Source: Acidimicrobiaceae bacterium
GTDB taxonomy: Bacteria > Actinomycetota > Acidimicrobiia > Acidimicrobiales > Poriferisodalaceae
NCBI GenBank assembly: GCA_026713105.1
Contig: JAPOPC010000081.1
Location: forward strand, 1 to 64,000
Reading direction: 5' to 3'
Length of the DNA: 64,000 nt
Below, piece by piece: positions 61,586 through 64,000 of this stretch; the stretch's first letter is position 1, and each line of letters begins with the position of its first letter. A program made the position numbers and the translations under genes. The notes beneath the pieces were generated by a model. It saw only the letters and a program-made list of their open reading frames with translations. It did no database searches and was not told the origin of the DNA.

Positions 61586-63421
61586 ATGCGCCATGAGCGG
61601 CAAGGACTGGGGCTCCTGAGGCCGCGGCGCGCCGCGGTGGCGGCCTCCCTCACGGTCCTGCTGCTCGCGGGGGCCTGCAGCACGGGCACCGACCAGGCTC
61701 CCGAGCCCGCCATTGCCTCGACAACAACGGTCGCCGCCGCTGTTGGCACGGCGGGTGTCGCGACGACGACCAGCGAGGCCTCGCAGATCACGGCGCCCAC
61801 AACGCAGGCGCCGGCGGACACGGGGCCGCGCCGCGGCGGCACGCTGCGCGTGCTGCTGGCCGCGGACCCCACGCCCATCACCGGCTGGACACCGTGGGAT
61901 CACGTGTGCGCATGGTCGTGCCGCAACGTGCTGGACCATGTCGTGGAGACGCTCATGGTCGTGCTCCCCGACGGAACCGTCGTGCCCTGGCTGGCGGAGT
62001 CGGTCTCGGTCGACGCGTCATTGCAGCGCTGGACCGTGACGCTGCGGCCGGGCATCACCTTCACTGACGGCGAGCCCTTGGATGCGCTCACCGTCAAGAC
62101 TGGCATCGACGACTACCTGCGCTCAGGTCGAGCCAGCGGCGGCCACCTGCGAGACGCCCGCATCACATCGGTCATCGTCGTCGACGATCTCACGCTGCTC
62201 TTCGAGCTGAGCGAGCCCAATGCCGGCCTGCCCGCTGCGCTGGCGGGCCCGGTCGGGCGCGTCTTCTCCATCGTCGCCGCCGACGCCGACCCGGACCTCT
62301 TTGCCAGAGCGCCGGTCGGCACCGGTCCGTTCGTCTTCCGGCGCTGGTCGGCCGGCGAGCCGGCGGTCCTGCAAGCGAACCCTGGCTACTGGCGGACCGC
62401 CGCGGACGGTTCGACACTGCCGTGGGCCGACGAGATCGTCTTCACCGAACTCGCCGACGAGCGGGAGCGGCTCGAGGCACTGCTCGACGGCCGCGGCGAC
62501 ATCCTGATGTCGAGATCGGCAGAGCTCACCACAGCCGTGGCCGCTGCGACCGACAGCGTTGGCCGCTCGCTCACCACAATCCAACGGCACGACGACAACG
62601 CCGGAGTCGTGCTGTTCAACCTGCTCCGTGCCCCGCTCGACGACATCCGGGTACGGCGCGCGCTGATCAGTGCGGCCGATCAGGAACAGCTCATCTCCGC
62701 ACTCGGGCCCGATGTCGACCGGCTGGCGGCAACCCAGTGGTGGTCGCCCCACAGCATCTGGTATTCGACCGAAGCTGCCGCGGCCTGGCCCGACCATGAC
62801 CTTGAGCGTGCCCGGTCGCTGCTGGGTGAGTACATCGAGGATCCTGAGCGCTCCGACGACCGGGATCCCGGCGAACCAGTGCGCGTCCGGGTGCTGTGCA
62901 CCGACGATCTCTCGCTCTCGCGGATGACTGCGGAACTCGAGCGTCAATGGGAAGACACCGGCCTCGTCGATGTCGACGTCGAGACGGTGGCGCGTACCGG
63001 ACTCATCAGCCGTGTCATGGGCTCGGTCGTCCAGAGCCCGTCGTTTGCCGGTGACTTCGGAGCCACCTGCTGGCGTGTCGGCGGCGAGTCCGATCCGGCT
63101 CTGCTGGCGTCTGCTGCTGTGGGCCCGGTGCGCACCACGCCGCTGAACGTGTCCAACTTCACCGGAGAGCACTTGGCGTCGCTGGCGAGCCTGATCAAGT
63201 CGACGGACGCAATCGACGAGCGGCGTCAAGCCGTCGCGCAATTCATGGCAGAACTCGCGAACGAGGCCCCCTACGTGTTCCTGTCCTACGCATCGAGTGT
63301 CGTAGCGGCCACCGCAGATGTCGGTGGGCTCGGGAGGGCGACGCTTCCCGACGGCAGAGTGGCGGAAGGCCAGCGGCTCGGTGTCGGCCGTTACGACGAG
63401 GTGTGGCTGCGCCGTGAGTGA
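61586..63421 (+). CDS. ABC transporter family-5 (peptide/opine/nickel type) substrate-binding lipoprotein
   Basis: 611 residues from ATG 61586, which places a basic n-region (RPRR) and the lipobox LLLAGAC (C31) correctly; starts further left would bury the signal. A Thr/Ala-rich linker leads to the SBP_bac_5 fold: GGTLRVLLAADPTPITGWTP, TLRPGITFTDGEPLDALTVK, PVGTGPFVFRRWSAGEPAVL, VLFNLLRAPLDDIRVRRALI. This class binds peptides and many other solutes. No cognate permease genes follow. It overlaps the rsgA start by eight bases. Confidence 0.9.
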   Translation: MRHERQGLGLLRPRRAAVAASLTVLLLAGACSTGTDQAPEPAIASTTTVAAAVGTAGVATTTSEASQITAPTTQAPADTGPRRGGTLRVLLAADPTPITGWTPWDHVCAWSCRNVLDHVVETLMVVLPDGTVVPWLAESVSVDASLQRWTVTLRPGITFTDGEPLDALTVKTGIDDYLRSGRASGGHLRDARITSVIVVDDLTLLFELSEPNAGLPAALAGPVGRVFSIVAADADPDLFARAPVGTGPFVFRRWSAGEPAVLQANPGYWRTAADGSTLPWADEIVFTELADERERLEALLDGRGDILMSRSAELTTAVAAATDSVGRSLTTIQRHDDNAGVVLFNLLRAPLDDIRVRRALISAADQEQLISALGPDVDRLAATQWWSPHSIWYSTEAAAAWPDHDLERARSLLGEYIEDPERSDDRDPGEPVRVRVLCTDDLSLSRMTAELERQWEDTGLVDVDVETVARTGLISRVMGSVVQSPSFAGDFGATCWRVGGESDPALLASAAVGPVRTTPLNVSNFTGEHLASLASLIKSTDAIDERRQAVAQFMAELANEAPYVFLSYASSVVAATADVGGLGRATLPDGRVAEGQRLGVGRYDEVWLRRE

Positions 63422-64000
63422 CGGCGTCGATCCGCACCGCGCCGACTCGCTGCAAACCCCTGCGCTCGCGCAACTCGGTTGGCTCCGGCGGCCAGGCCCG
63501 GGTCCGCGGGTCCCACCGGATCACGGCGTGAGCCGCGTCGCGGTGGAGCACCGCGGCGCCTACGAACTCGTCGACGATGGGGGCCTGGCGACCGGTGCAT
63601 TGGATGCAGCGGTACGCGACGCCGCCGAGACTCCGTTCGATTACCCGACGGTCGGCGACTGGGTCGTTCGCTCGCTCGAAGCCCGACACAACCAACGCGT
63701 CGTGATCACTGAGGTGCTCGAACGCAGCTCCGTGCTGTGCCGGCGCGCTGCTGGGCCACGGGCGCAGCCGCAGCTCGTGGCGGCGAACGCGGATGTCTTG
63801 GCGGTCGTCACCACGCCCGGGCCAGCCGGCGATGGTTCTTCCGCGGCAACGGCCGGCGCTGGCCACCGGATCGAGTGGTATCTGACGGCGGCATTCGGCG
63901 GGGGAGTTCGCCCGGTGATCGTCGTGAACAAGATCGACACGGTGTCCCACGCCGAGTGCGAGGCGACCGTCGACGCCTTGCGCCGACGCCTCGGCGCGGC
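63414..64000 (+). CDS. rsgA: Ribosome small-subunit-dependent GTPase RsgA, N-terminal part
   Basis: 195 codons from GTG 63414, running off the window. After an OB-like N-terminal region (LAQLGWLRRPG, PTVGDWVV) it has ERSSVLCRRAAGPRAQPQLV, AANADVLAVV and the G4 motif VVNKID before any P-loop. This is the circularly permuted GTPase order of RsgA/YjeQ, which helps mature the 30S subunit. The Walker A and the zinc-binding tail would lie beyond 64,000. Confidence 0.9.
   Translation, partial: MSDGVDPHRADSLQTPALAQLGWLRRPGPGPRVPPDHGVSRVAVEHRGAYELVDDGGLATGALDAAVRDAAETPFDYPTVGDWVVRSLEARHNQRVVITEVLERSSVLCRRAAGPRAQPQLVAANADVLAVVTTPGPAGDGSSAATAGAGHRIEWYLTAAFGGGVRPVIVVNKIDTVSHAECEATVDALRRRLGA

Overview
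The window is a high-GC chromosomal fragment with tight gene packing, frequent GTG/ATG starts overlapping the upstream stop (GTGA, ATGA), and no rRNA or tRNA that I could see. Four luciferase-like F420-type oxidoreductases, CaiB-type CoA transferases, an AddAB-like pair and RsgA suggest an actinobacterium. The marine/host-associated flavour (TRAP transporter, TauD-type dioxygenase, hydantoinase, very large FN3 secreted proteins) suggests an Acidimicrobiia-like marine or sponge-associated lineage. That taxonomic call is inference.

Layout. (1) 1-2,900 is accessory DNA: the right end of an ISL3-family insertion sequence, a six-copy regularly spaced palindromic repeat array that the IS appears to have entered, a ParD-like/zeta toxin-antitoxin pair, and an MNT/HEPN pair with an 18-bp perfect inverted repeat over its start. 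(2) 2,986-6,369 (minus) is a reductive-pyrimidine/hydantoin catabolic operon (amidohydrolase of nitrilase type, dihydropyrimidinase, LLM oxidoreductase), divergent from a rightward run of MFS permease, cytochrome P450, LLM enzyme, Fe(II)/2OG dioxygenase and CoA transferase (6,522-12,469). (3) 12,563-17,257: ECF-like sigma factor and membrane anti-sigma-like partner, LLM oxidoreductase, amidase. (4) 17,261-24,195 (minus): AddB/AddA-like helicase-nuclease. (5) 24,242-29,577 (minus): small aspartic-protease-like protein, LLM enzyme and a TRAP transporter in the order Q-M-P. (6) 29,661-38,654: thioesterase, USP-receiver fusion, a 53-residue four-cysteine protein coupled to a CoA transferase, SDR, methyltransferase behind two orphan Liv-type permeases, and a methylthioadenosine deaminase coupled to a phosphorylase whose active site looks like a methylthioinosine enzyme. 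(7) 38,820-43,691: secreted protein with three CWB2 repeats and twelve FN3 domains.

(8) 43,794-51,874 is the most interesting block. An ArsR-type repressor is followed by a cytoplasmic fusion of an SRPBCC domain with an AmiC/FmdD-like ligand-binding domain. Then come a lipoprotein paralogous to that binding domain, a LivH permease, a fused LivM-LivG protein, LivF and an amidase. I read it as an amide/urea-type uptake and hydrolysis operon with its own paralogous intracellular ligand sensor. (9) 51,959-54,460 encodes phenylacetyl-CoA epoxidase components in the order A-D-B-C without PaaE. (10) 54,584-64,000: orphan form-II CoxL-like molybdenum hydroxylase, RmuC, a second large secreted repeat protein preceded by an 11-C homopolymer that could act as a contingency tract, a family-5 solute-binding lipoprotein, and the start of RsgA.

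All family names come from motifs and memory of the families; nothing was searched.
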